Part shown: positions 1 to 7,723 of the stretch, one piece after another | Position numbering within the stretch: position 1 is the stretch's first letter | Layout of the letters: every line of letters begins with the position of its first letter | Assembly: GCA_900545605.1 (NCBI GenBank) | Contig: UQZL01000002.1 | Span: forward strand, 55,083 to 119,082 | Direction of reading: 5' to 3' | From: an uncultured Collinsella sp. | GTDB taxonomy: Bacteria; Actinomycetota; Coriobacteriia; Coriobacteriales; Coriobacteriaceae | DNA length: 64,000 nucleotides | Position numbers and translations under genes: made by a program | The notes under the pieces: model-generated | Databases searched by the model: none | What the model was told of the DNA's origin: nothing | The model's input: only the letters and a program-made list of their open reading frames with translations

Positions 1-1
1 C

Positions 2-121
2 GAGGAGCTGCTGCACAGCTGCCCGGCGTACCTGGAGATCGCACAGTCGCAGCTTTCCGCCGAGGAGCTGGGGCTTACCCAAGAAGAAATTGCAGCCGTC
101 ACGGAAGGAGGCGAGCGCTAA
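2..121 (+). CDS. ABC exporter subunit, C-terminal end (partial)
   Basis: Only the last 39 codons are in the window; the gene starts upstream of base 1. The fragment reads as the tail of an ABC exporter nucleotide-binding domain (pattern HSCPAYLEIAQSQLS, followed by a short acidic tail ending EGGER). Members of this family usually end with a similar segment after the H-loop. The TAA stop overlaps the ATG of the next gene by one base (TAATG), so the two are almost certainly translationally coupled. The pair would form a heterodimeric membrane exporter. The substrate cannot be read from this fragment. Confidence 0.7.
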   Translation, partial: EELLHSCPAYLEIAQSQLSAEELGLTQEEIAAVTEGGER

Positions 122-1977
122 TGGCAGACGAGACCAAGACTCAGATTCCCAAGCCCACCCGCCAGCGTGGTCCCATGGGCCGCATGGGTGGCATGCGCCG
201 TGGCGAAAAGGCCAAGGACTTTAAGGGCACCATGAGGCAGCTGCTCGGCTATATCGGTCAACACAAGGTTGCCGTGTTTGCCGCCGTCGCCTTTGCCGTG
301 TGCTCGGTCATCTTTAACATTGTGGGACCCAAGGTGCTCGGCCAGGTTACGACCAAGCTGTTCGAGGGCCTGGTCGCCAAGGTCAACGGCACCGGCGACG
401 TTGACTTTGATTGGATCGCCAAGACGCTCGGCTTTTTGCTCTGCCTGTATCTGGCAAGCTCTGCCTGTAGCCTGATCCAGGGCTGGCTCATGACCGGCGT
501 CACGCAAAAGATCTGCTATCGCATGCGCAAGGAGATCGCCGCCAAGATCGCCGTCGTGCCGATGAGCTACTTTAACGGACACAGCAAGGGCGACGTGCTC
601 AGCCGCATCACCAACGACGTCGATACGCTCGGCCAGTCACTCAACCAGAGCGTGACGCAGCTCATCACGTCGGTGACGCAGATTATCGGCGTGCTCGTCA
701 TGATGCTGTCAATCAGTCTGCCGCTCACCGGCGTCACCGTGCTCACACTGCCGGCCGCCGCGATTATCCTGACCGTGATGATTCACTTCTCGCAGCCGTA
801 CTTCCGCGAGCAACAGCAAGTCCTGGGCGCCGTCAACGGCATTATCGAGGAGGACTTTGCCGGCCAGAACGTTATTCAGGTGTTCGACCGCGCCGAGGCC
901 TCGATCGAGGAGTTCGACCGTCAGAACGACCGCTTGTTTATTAGTGGCTGGCGCTCGCAGTTCCTGTCGGGCCTGATGATGCCGCTCATGAGCTTGGTGG
1001 GCAACATGGGCTACGTGGGCGTCGTCGTGGTAGGCGCGCAACTCGCGCTGACCGGCAATGCCACGCCCGGCGACATCCAGAGCTTTATCCAGTACGTGCG
1101 CAACTTTACTCAGCCGGTGCAGCAGCTGGGCAACGTGAGCAACACGATGCAGTCGATGGCTGCCGCCACCGAGCGCGTCTTTGAGTTCCTGGCCGCGCCC
1201 GAGGAGGAGCAGAAGGCCGACGCGCAGATTCCCGAGAAGCGCCCCGGCCACGTGGTGTTTGACCATGTCAAGTTTGGCTACACGCCCGACAAGATCATCA
1301 TCCACGACTTTAGCTGCGAGGCGCAGCCCGGCCAGACCATCGCCATCGTCGGCCCCACCGGCGCCGGCAAGACCACGCTCATTAAGCTGCTGCAGCGCTT
1401 CTACGACGTGGACGGCGGCTCGCTGCGTGTCGAGGGCGTCGATGTGCGCGACTGGGACCGCGCGGCGCTTCGCGGCGAGTTTGCCATGGTGCTGCAGGAC
1501 ACCTGGCTGTTTAACGGCACCATCCGCGAGAACATCCGCTACGGACGCCCCGACGCGAGCGATGCCGAGGTCGAGGCCGCTGCGCGCGCCGCACGCTGCG
1601 ACCACTTTATTCATACGCTCGCCGGTGGCTACGACTTTATGATCAACGAGGAGGGCACCAACCTGTCGCAGGGTCAGCGCCAGCTCGTGACCATCGCCCG
1701 TGCCATTTTGGCCGACCGCCCGGCACTGATTCTGGACGAGGCGACTTCCAACGTCGATACCCGTACCGAGGAGCTCATTCAGCGCGCCATGGATGCGCTG
1801 ATGCAGGGCCGCACCAGCTTTGTCATCGCGCACCGCCTGTCCACGATCCGCAACGCCGACGTGATCTTGGTGATTCGCGACGGCGACATCGTCGAGAAGG
1901 GCACGCACGACGAGCTGCTCGCCCAGGGCGGCTTCTACGCCGACCTGTACAACTCGCAGTTCGACGAAGCGGCGTAA
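121..1977 (+). CDS. ABC transporter, fused permease/ATP-binding subunit (exporter type)
   Basis: A 618-residue half-transporter of the multidrug/lipid exporter family, acting in the cytoplasmic membrane. Residues about 50-340 carry the six-helix transmembrane domain. The nucleotide-binding domain follows, with Walker A GPTGAGKT at 411-418, signature LSQGQ at 515-519, Walker B aspartate and glutamate at 539-540 and a switch histidine in AHRLS near 572. The length is usual for the family. The glycine- and arginine-rich N-terminus (GRMGGMRRGEK) is common in the second subunit of actinobacterial heterodimers. It overlaps the upstream subunit by one base. The canonical signature and intact Walker B suggest this is the catalytically competent half. 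Substrate is unknown; drug or peptide export is possible. Confidence 0.92.
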   Translation: MADETKTQIPKPTRQRGPMGRMGGMRRGEKAKDFKGTMRQLLGYIGQHKVAVFAAVAFAVCSVIFNIVGPKVLGQVTTKLFEGLVAKVNGTGDVDFDWIAKTLGFLLCLYLASSACSLIQGWLMTGVTQKICYRMRKEIAAKIAVVPMSYFNGHSKGDVLSRITNDVDTLGQSLNQSVTQLITSVTQIIGVLVMMLSISLPLTGVTVLTLPAAAIILTVMIHFSQPYFREQQQVLGAVNGIIEEDFAGQNVIQVFDRAEASIEEFDRQNDRLFISGWRSQFLSGLMMPLMSLVGNMGYVGVVVVGAQLALTGNATPGDIQSFIQYVRNFTQPVQQLGNVSNTMQSMAAATERVFEFLAAPEEEQKADAQIPEKRPGHVVFDHVKFGYTPDKIIIHDFSCEAQPGQTIAIVGPTGAGKTTLIKLLQRFYDVDGGSLRVEGVDVRDWDRAALRGEFAMVLQDTWLFNGTIRENIRYGRPDASDAEVEAAARAARCDHFIHTLAGGYDFMINEEGTNLSQGQRQLVTIARAILADRPALILDEATSNVDTRTEELIQRAMDALMQGRTSFVIAHRLSTIRNADVILVIRDGDIVEKGTHDELLAQGGFYADLYNSQFDEAA

Positions 1978-2010
1978 ATTCTGCTGCAGGGAACGAATAA
2001 CGCCCGAGAA

Positions 2011-2043
2011 CGGGGACGCAGGACAACCTGCGCCCCCGTTTTT
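2011..2043 (+). terminator. Rho-independent terminator after ABC exporter
   Basis: A 12-bp stem (CGGGGACGCAGG with CCTGCGCCCCCG, one mismatch) and a 4-base loop are followed by TTTTT, 33 bases after the exporter stop. Confidence 0.8.
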
Positions 2044-2102
2044 GTTCTGCGACCCTCAAACCGCCTCCCCTGGGACCTGATTGGCAGCCCCTTCGAGGCC
2101 CC

Positions 2103-2332
2103 GTGGGCAAAAAATGGCAAATTTGAGTACTGTAACCTTTTTAGTAACAGCCAAAACAGCCCCAAACGATCTCTTTGCGGCCTAGATATGCCTTCAAATT
2201 GATCAAAATGCCCGGTAGCATGCTTCTGTGTGCCAACGTTAATGAACATATTTACTGTTGTGTCTATTATCTTGTAAGATCGATATGATACTACGCTAGC
2301 AACAGTACTCATATTTGCCATTTTTTGTCCAC
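2103..2332. repeat. Element bounded by 31-bp inverted repeats
   Basis: The arms lie at 2103-2133 and 2302-2332. They begin GTGGGCAAAAAATGGC and match in reverse complement over 31 bases with two mismatches. The about 170-bp AT-rich interior has no convincing ORF. The size and ends fit a MITE-like non-autonomous element, but no target duplication was confirmed. The rest of the 568-bp gap (2333-2545) holds a partial copy of the interspersed repeat at 8603 and 22540, then the leader of the DAHP synthase gene. Confidence 0.55.
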
Positions 2333-2339
2333 AGGGTAT

Positions 2340-2445
2340 GCCGTAGAAGATCCAACTTGCTCCAGCGTGCCGTACGTTGGCCCTCCCCTTCCGGCGAGCG
2401 CCGACATTTCCCCAGATAAAACCGACCAAAATAAACCTGTCCCTT
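2340..2445 (-). repeat. Partial, inverted copy of the 8.6 kb/22.5 kb interspersed repeat
   Basis: On the minus strand this carries the GGGACAGGTTTATTTTGG and TTTTATCTGGG blocks seen at 22542-22570 and 8607-8635, plus a diverged hairpin block after them. The AAGTGAGTAGGC palindrome half of the full element is missing. Confidence 0.5.
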
Positions 2446-2545
2446 TTCGGCAGATTTCGCTTGCACTTTAGCGTGCGACAGCGGATAATGCCGAGCATTC
2501 GAGAATTCGCCAATTGTTGCCGTTAATTGATAAAGGAGGCCCCAT

Positions 2546-3577
2546 ATGGCCATGGAATTCAAGCGCAGGTTGCCGATCCCCATGGAGATCCGCGAGGAAA
2601 TGCCGCTTTCCGCCGAGCTTACCGCCAAAAAGCAGGCATTCGACGCCGAGGTCGCCAAGGTCTTTACCGGCGAGGACGCACGCAAGGTGCTCATCATCGG
2701 CCCGTGCTCTGCCGACCGCGAGGATTCGGTGCTTGAGTACATGAACCGACTGGCCAAAACCGCCGAAGAGGTCAAGGACAAACTCATCATCATTCCGCGC
2801 GTCTACACCAACAAGCCGCGCACCAAGGGCACTGGCTACAAAGGCCTGCTGCACAACCCCGACCCCGAGGCGCCCGATGACCTGCTCGAAGGCGTCAAGG
2901 CCATCCGCCACATGCACCTGCGCGTCATCGAGGAGACCGGTTTCTTTACCGCCGACGAGATGCTCTACCCGTCCAACTACCAGTACCTCGTCGACCTGCT
3001 GAGCTACGTTGCCGTGGGCGCGCGCTCGGTCGAAAACCAGGAGCATCGCCTGGTGTCGAGCGGCATTTCGGTGCCCGTCGGCATGAAAAACCCCACCGCC
3101 GGTTCCACCACCGTCATGCTTAACTCCATCTACGCCGCCCAGGCACATCAAAGCTTCATCTTCCGCAACTGGGAGGTTGAGTGCGACGGCAACCCGCTCG
3201 CACACGCCGTTATGCGTGGCTACATCGGTCTCGACGGTCGTACCTACCCCAATTACCACTACGAACACCTGGAGCGCCTGGCCGAGCGCTATACCGAGCA
3301 TGCCGGCTACGCCAACCCGGCGGCGGTCATCGACTGCAACCACGACAACTCGGGCAAGCGCCCACTGGAGCAGTATCGTATTTGCAAGGAGGTGCTCGAC
3401 AGCTGCCGCCGCAACGAGTCCATCTCCAAGCTGGTCAAGGGCTTTATGATCGAATCCTACCTGGAGGATGGCAATCAGTCAGTCGATGGCGGCGTCTTTG
3501 GCAAGTCGATCACCGACCCGTGCCTGGGCTGGGAAAAGACCGACTACCTCATCCACGAGATCGCGGAGCGGGTGTAG
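2546..3577 (+). CDS. 3-deoxy-7-phosphoheptulonate (DAHP) synthase, class I
   Basis: Condenses phosphoenolpyruvate and erythrose-4-phosphate to DAHP, the first step of the shikimate pathway, in the cytoplasm. The 343-residue protein matches the AroF/AroG/AroH class: IIGPCSA near residue 50, PRVYTNKPRTKG for substrate binding, GARSVENQEHR, GMKNPTAGS, DCNHDNSGK and a C-terminal GKSITDPCLGW. The start is fixed by an AAGGAGG site at 2533-2539, six bases before ATG; a second ATG two codons on is less well placed. It stands alone, without other aromatic genes. No tryptophan leader or T-box was recognised upstream, so the effector that controls it cannot be named. Confidence 0.95.
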   Translation: MAMEFKRRLPIPMEIREEMPLSAELTAKKQAFDAEVAKVFTGEDARKVLIIGPCSADREDSVLEYMNRLAKTAEEVKDKLIIIPRVYTNKPRTKGTGYKGLLHNPDPEAPDDLLEGVKAIRHMHLRVIEETGFFTADEMLYPSNYQYLVDLLSYVAVGARSVENQEHRLVSSGISVPVGMKNPTAGSTTVMLNSIYAAQAHQSFIFRNWEVECDGNPLAHAVMRGYIGLDGRTYPNYHYEHLERLAERYTEHAGYANPAAVIDCNHDNSGKRPLEQYRICKEVLDSCRRNESISKLVKGFMIESYLEDGNQSVDGGVFGKSITDPCLGWEKTDYLIHEIAERV

Positions 3578-3605
3578 GTTACGGCGTTTTACCAAACGCC
3601 GTAAC
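3576..3605. other. Perfect 13-bp stem-loop over the DAHP synthase stop
   Basis: GGTTACGGCGTTT and AAACGCCGTAACC form a perfect stem with a 4-base loop. No T-tract follows, so it may protect the 3' end or pause transcription rather than terminate alone. Confidence 0.5.
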
Positions 3606-3620
3606 CGGCCGACGCTGCAA

Positions 3621-3716
3621 ACCCGCCAGAGCGAGCAATCTGCCTTTCAGCTTCGACGGCATGACCAAAAGGTCAATGCCGCCTCGCTTCAAGGCACCTT
3701 GCTCGCTCTGGCGGAT
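3621..3716. repeat. Long imperfect hairpin, 46-bp arms
   Basis: Arms 3621-3666 and 3671-3716 pair with a handful of mismatches around an AAAA loop. The outer 16 bases (CCGCCAGAGCGAGCAA) are perfect. There is no ORF inside. It looks like a REP-type palindromic unit. Confidence 0.55.
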
Positions 3717-3775
3717 TTTCGCTGACGTTTTTCTGCCAGCGTCGTTGCCAAAGCTGGCACTTGGGGACGCTCCTT

Positions 3776-3838
3776 TTGGGGTAGTCGTTGGAGACGCTCT
3801 TGTTTGACTAGTCTTTTAAGAACGTCCCCAATGACTAC
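3776..3838. repeat. Palindromic repeat centred on GACTAGTC
   Basis: Two arms read outward from GACTAGTC (3806-3813): GGGGTAGTCGTTGGAGACG on the left, and the reverse complement of GTCCCCAATGACTACCC on the right. A 31-base half of the same unit, with one mismatch, recurs at 41537-41567, so this is an interspersed family. Confidence 0.5.
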
Positions 3839-3956
3839 CCAATTGCCACCTCTCCGTCCCCGAGGTATCGGGGCTCGTCTGCCGAATGATTGATGCGGGC
3901 GCCCTGCGGCCATGTCACACTCAGAAGTGGCCTGACCCAACTTGGAAGGAGCCCCC

Positions 3957-4601
3957 ATGAGCCTTGACAACGTAACTCTGCGTGCCGCCACGCTCGATGA
4001 CCTGGCCGGCATCGCCGCCATCTACAACCAGCTGTGGTGCAACACGCTGCGCAACCGAGGCGACGTCGAAGCTGCCGATTTCTGTGCGCGCTTTAACATC
4101 GCCATGCAGCTGCAGCGCTCCCCCATCGCGCTCGTTACCGAAGCTGAAGGCCGCATCATCGCCTCTTGCTGCATCGGCATCTTCGAAGACGGCAAACCAC
4201 GCACCAATCCCACGTGGGAGCCCTGCTACAACGAGATGTTCGCCCAGGCAACCGAGATGGCATAGACCGCCGATGCCAAGCTCGAAGGCTCGCTCTTTGG
4301 CGATAGCCGCGAGAAGGCAACGGCCGACCGCTTTGCCGCCACGGGCAACGAATATGCCCAGGGCCAGATCAACCTGATCATCATCGTGCCCGAATGGCAG
4401 GGCAAGGGGCTCGGCCGTGCGCTCATCGACCTTGCGCGCGCCGAACTCGCCAAAGCCGGGTGCACCAAATTCTTCCTGATGAGCGACTGCAACTCCGATT
4501 GGCAGTTCTACGAGCACCTCAACATGAAGCGCATCCTGGAGGATCACAGCCAGGACACCGGCGACGGATTTATCGTCTATATGCACGGAGGCACGCTCTA
4601 A
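3957..4601 (+). pseudogene. GNAT-family N-acetyltransferase interrupted by in-frame TAG
   Basis: A single reading frame runs from ATG 3957 (the GGAAGGAG site at 3943-3950 precedes it) to TAA 4601 but holds one amber codon at 4263-4265. Before the stop, residues 1-102 carry the GNAT N-terminal part (VTLRAATLDDLAGIAAIYNQ). After it, the same frame resumes with no frameshift and carries the acetyl-CoA-binding strand and loop (PEWQGKGLGRALIDLA) and the C-terminal fold. The two halves together give about 214 residues, a normal length. A recent nonsense mutation, a base error in the assembly, or amber readthrough would all fit. I favour a recent mutation, because sequence and codon bias after the stop are undecayed. 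An ATG at 3942 lies upstream but has no ribosome site. Confidence 0.75.
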
Positions 4602-4683
4602 GTACTCCTTCAATCAAGGCGAGCCGGGCACCCGGCCCTTGGCCTCTGCCCAGGAATAACCCAGGGGGCCGGACTGCCCGTCC

Positions 4684-6234
4684 CTAAACCTGCCCGACAG
4701 CGCGATATCTCGTCGCCCGAGCGCGCCCCTCTTTAACGAGTGCGCCTTCCTCAAGCAAACCGTTGATAACCCGCAGCGTCACGTCGCGCCCAGTTCCCAG
4801 AGCGTCCGAAGCATCCTGGCGCGTAAAACCGCGGGGCCGCTCAAGGGCAAAGCGAATCAAGGTGCGAGCGTATCCACCACGTCGCTCGTCCGAGACATCC
4901 TGTAGCATCGCGGACGCCTTGCACGCAACATCAAAGCCAAGCTCCTCCACGAGCTTGGCACGCACCTCGTGGCCGCAGTCGCCATTCATCGACACGTGCC
5001 TTTCTCGCTGCGCTCGCACGGATGCAAACGCCTGCGAAACATCGGGCGGCAGCGCCCCTTCCCGCTCGAGCTGCTCATAATCGCTGTAATCCCCACGCAA
5101 GTTGGGACCGCTATTGCCACGAGGCGTCAGATAGGAATTGCGCACGGCGTTGACGTTGGGCAGCGACAACCTAAACATTGCAGGGTAGGCGCAGACCTCG
5201 GGTTCCAACCCTTCCGCCTCATAGAGCGCACGAATCCCCTTGAGGCCCGTTCCAAACGCCTCAACCATCCCCAGACGCAAAAAGAGCAGTTGCAGCTTTG
5301 GATTCCGAGCGTCCGAGCCGCCCGCAAGCGCCTCCTCGACGCTGATGTGCTGCGGCCCTCCCGCATTGGTAAATTCAAGCGCCGTACGGCTCATCTTGAT
5401 AAGAGACGCCACCGAAGATTCGTAGTCGCGATGGATAAACAGGTTCAGAATTCCCTCTCGAACAGCCTCGCGGGGATAGTCGTCCTTATCTATGCGATCG
5501 AGCCTTCCCGGCACAAAGTACATACGCGTTGCGTTCGATATATTGAGGAACCGTTCGATATCCTCTATCTGCCTGAAGATCGAGCCCTCGCCATCCTGAC
5601 GGTCGATAAACTCGGTATACGCATCGTCGTTGAAGAGGCCAGCGCGGACTGCAAAGGGGTTTTGGTCAGAGACCAGCAGTGCCAAATTGGTGTAAAAGCC
5701 CAGCTCATCGATAAGGCCGAGATTCTTTTGAGAGGTTTGGTCAAACGTAATCTCCGCGCGCCTAAAGACCCGCTCGGCTTCAAAAAACGTCAAGCTCTGT
5801 TCATGAGAGCGCGCGGTCTCAAAATAATCGCCGTCGGTGCGCTTGATCATCGAGCGGATCTGGGCCATCTCGATGGGCACGTTGGCAGGACCTAGGCGCC
5901 GATATACCCCGGCGGGAACAAATCCCTTCGAGCACAGGCAGTACGGCTTGTGAGGACCCGCTTCCACCTCGATTTTCACCAACGCTGCGCCATCGATGTC
6001 CAATGCGGAGACCGTCGTGATTTCAGAAACGTCGGGATACACGCCATCGGTTATTGCATTAGAGCATTGAAGCATGGTGGCATCGATATCGTCCACGCCG
6101 ACGATGCTGCCAAAATCGTCGATTCCGATATACAAGGTACCGCCATTCGAATTGGCAAACGCCACCACAGCTTTGAGCAGCTTAGGGGTAAATGTGCACT
6201 TGAACTCCACGGTCTCACTTTCAACAAGCTGCAT
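4684..6234 (-). CDS. AlbA_2 (Schlafen-like) ATP-binding-domain transcriptional regulator
   Basis: This 516-residue protein starts with an AlbA_2 domain (residues about 1-120: ETVEFKCTF, then FANSNGGTLYIGIDDFGSIVG). A middle ATPase-like region follows, with the family motifs REAVREGILNLFIHRDY and LRLGMVEAFGTGLKGI. A winged-helix-like C-terminus comes last (FTRQDASDALGTGRDVTLRVINGLLEEGALV). Proteins of this type are called DNA-binding or divergent-AAA regulators and many act on their own promoters. The ATG at 6234 is chosen because GGGGGG lies six bases before it; an ATG at 6249 has no site. Two copies of ATCGTCGATAGT lie directly upstream. It stands alone between unrelated genes and is likely accessory. 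The physiological target is unknown. Confidence 0.8.
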   Translation of the reverse strand: MQLVESETVEFKCTFTPKLLKAVVAFANSNGGTLYIGIDDFGSIVGVDDIDATMLQCSNAITDGVYPDVSEITTVSALDIDGAALVKIEVEAGPHKPYCLCSKGFVPAGVYRRLGPANVPIEMAQIRSMIKRTDGDYFETARSHEQSLTFFEAERVFRRAEITFDQTSQKNLGLIDELGFYTNLALLVSDQNPFAVRAGLFNDDAYTEFIDRQDGEGSIFRQIEDIERFLNISNATRMYFVPGRLDRIDKDDYPREAVREGILNLFIHRDYESSVASLIKMSRTALEFTNAGGPQHISVEEALAGGSDARNPKLQLLFLRLGMVEAFGTGLKGIRALYEAEGLEPEVCAYPAMFRLSLPNVNAVRNSYLTPRGNSGPNLRGDYSDYEQLEREGALPPDVSQAFASVRAQRERHVSMNGDCGHEVRAKLVEELGFDVACKASAMLQDVSDERRGGYARTLIRFALERPRGFTRQDASDALGTGRDVTLRVINGLLEEGALVKEGRARATRYRAVGQV

Positions 6235-6251
6235 GCTACCCCCCATCATCG

Positions 6252-6284
6252 ACTATCGACGATTCTAGACCAACTATCGACGAT
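6252..6284 (-). promoter_or_regulatory. Tandem operator candidate, two copies 21 bp apart
   Basis: ATCGTCGATAGT occurs on the minus strand at 6252-6263 and 6273-6284, exactly two helical turns apart, 18 bases and more before the AlbA_2 start codon. Self-regulation is an inference. Confidence 0.5.
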
Positions 6285-6349
6285 AAGCAAGGCCCCTGGT
6301 ACCCTCGCTTAGACCCGAGTGCCCGCGTGCAACGCTGCCCGCCGCACGC

Positions 6350-6383
6350 AAAAGGGCCCGCCAGCGTGTGCGCCAGCGGGCCC
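6350..6383 (-). terminator. Terminator of agmatine deiminase gene 1
   Basis: On the minus strand GGGCCCGC pairs with GCGGGCCC (6354-6361 and 6376-6383), with further inner pairs, followed by TTTTGC. It lies about 40 bases after the stop. Confidence 0.8.
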
Positions 6384-6423
6384 CAGGTCATATCGACACT
6401 ACCCCGTGTGCCTGCAACCGCCT

Positions 6424-7545
6424 CTACTTGCAGCGCGCCTTGGGCTGCTGCTGGGTGATGCAGTGAATGTTGCCGCCGCCGTAAATAACCTCGCGAGTCA
6501 TGATACCGATGACTTCGCGGTCCGGATAAGCAGCCTGGATATCCTTGAGCGCCTGGGCGTCATTGGGATCGCCGAACTGCGGTACAAGCACCGCACCGTT
6601 GATGGGCAGGAAGTTGAGGTAGCTCGGCTCGAAAGCGTCCTCGGGAGTACGCGGCAGCACACCCTCGACGGGGTCAATCGTGCTGGCCTCCTCTTCGGTC
6701 ATATATACCGAGGTCGCAGGCATAATCACCTTGTGGATCTTGAGCTTGCGGCCACGGGCATCTGTCGTCTCGGAAAGCGTCTTATACGCCTCTTGGCACT
6801 CCTTGTAGAACTTATGGTTGGGATCATCGGTCCACATGCAGCAGACCTCGCCGGGCGCACTAAAGCATGCGACGTCGTCCACGTGCCCGTTGGTCTCAAA
6901 CGGGTCGATGCCGTCCTTGATCCAAATGACCTTCTCGATGCCCAGGTACTCGGCAAGCTTCTCCTCGATCTGCTCCTTGGTGTACTGGGGGTTGCGGTCC
7001 TCATTGAGCAGACACATCTCGGTGGTCACGACGGTGCCTTGACCATCACAGTTGAACGAGCCACCCTCGAGGATGTAGTCCTCGGGACGATAACGGTTAA
7101 CCTGCTCAAGCTGTGCCACCTGCAGGCCAATGGAAGCATCCTTGTCCCACGGGAAGTACAGACCGTCAATGAAACCGCCGTAAGCATTAAAGTGGAAGTG
7201 CGAAAGGGCCACCTCCCCATTGTCATTAACGAGGAACGCCGGGCCGGGGTCGCGAATCCAGCTGTCGTTGTACTCCATGTGGATAACGCGCACGTTCTCA
7301 ACACCGTCGAAGATCTCGCACACCGCGGGGAAGTCTTCGGTGTTGACGCCTACCGTGATGGGCTGAAAGCGTGCAACGGTCTTAATGATCTCGGTGAAGA
7401 CCTTCTGCGCCGGCTTGGCGCCGCAGCGCCACACGTCGGAGCGGTGCGGCCACAGAATCCAGGTGCGCTCCTGCTCCTCATACTCGCCGGGCATATAGAA
7501 CCCGTCCTTCTTAGGCGTGGATTCACTCTCGTAGATGGTCTTCAT
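6424..7545 (-). CDS. aguA: Agmatine deiminase (copy 1)
   Basis: Hydrolyses agmatine to N-carbamoylputrescine and ammonia in the cytoplasm, the first step of the agmatine deiminase pathway. The 373-residue protein is a pentein-fold amidinotransferase-like hydrolase. It shows the N-terminal DGFYMPGEYEEQERTWILWP, the NDSWIRDPGPAFL motif with catalytic acidic residues, NGHVDDVACF with the catalytic histidine, and the C-terminal GGGNIHCITQQ with nucleophile Cys362. A second copy at 17012-18217 shares the fold but has an extra loop. This copy is monocistronic, with its own terminator and a divergent LuxR gene at 7724. A GC-rich 10-bp stem lies in its 5' leader. It may serve as a second isoform for different agmatine levels. 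Confidence 0.93.
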   Translation of the reverse strand: MKTIYESESTPKKDGFYMPGEYEEQERTWILWPHRSDVWRCGAKPAQKVFTEIIKTVARFQPITVGVNTEDFPAVCEIFDGVENVRVIHMEYNDSWIRDPGPAFLVNDNGEVALSHFHFNAYGGFIDGLYFPWDKDASIGLQVAQLEQVNRYRPEDYILEGGSFNCDGQGTVVTTEMCLLNEDRNPQYTKEQIEEKLAEYLGIEKVIWIKDGIDPFETNGHVDDVACFSAPGEVCCMWTDDPNHKFYKECQEAYKTLSETTDARGRKLKIHKVIMPATSVYMTEEEASTIDPVEGVLPRTPEDAFEPSYLNFLPINGAVLVPQFGDPNDAQALKDIQAAYPDREVIGIMTREVIYGGGNIHCITQQQPKARCK

Positions 7546-7558
7546 TTCAAGCTCCTAA

Positions 7559-7606
7559 ATCTCGGTGCTTTTGCTTGACGAGACCATGATGCGGCCGCAC
7601 CGAGAT
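7559..7606 (-). promoter_or_regulatory. Leader stem-loop of agmatine deiminase gene 1
   Basis: ATCTCGGTGC at 7559-7568 is the exact reverse complement of GCACCGAGAT at 7597-7606. The stem lies just before the start codon region (ATG ends at 7545), so it could affect translation or mRNA stability. Confidence 0.45.
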
Positions 7607-7641
7607 GTTCTCAATAGTCCCTCGAGCCCCTTTCAGCGACC

Positions 7642-7651
7642 AACGGTATAC
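7642..7651. promoter_or_regulatory. AACGGTATAC box in the aguA-luxR divergent region
   Basis: The same 10-mer occurs at 21439-21448 in the divergent region between the putrescine carbamoyltransferase gene and its LuxR regulator. It is a candidate shared site for the agmatine regulators. Confidence 0.35.
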
Positions 7652-7723
7652 CATTCGCTGACCTAAAGTTCTATTCAGGCCGAGAACATGACATACTGGG
7701 TTCCACAATGGAAAGGACGCCCT

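Noticed and set aside
709..1908. 399-codon frame opposite the ABC exporter gene
   Set aside because: Antisense shadow of a strongly coding GC-rich gene; no start site or motif.
2346..2545. T-box or aromatic-amino-acid attenuator before the DAHP synthase gene
   Set aside because: No T-box consensus, leader peptide rich in Trp/Phe/Tyr or terminator/antiterminator pair could be found; the repeat fragment explains part of the sequence.
4263..4265. Pyrrolysine or other recoding at the TAG in the acetyltransferase gene
   Set aside because: GNAT enzymes have no known pyrrolysine, and no methylamine or pyl genes are in view; a nonsense mutation is simpler.
4969..5895. 308-codon frame opposite the AlbA_2 gene
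   Set aside because: Antisense frame without ribosome site or recognisable fold; the minus-strand gene has clear family motifs.
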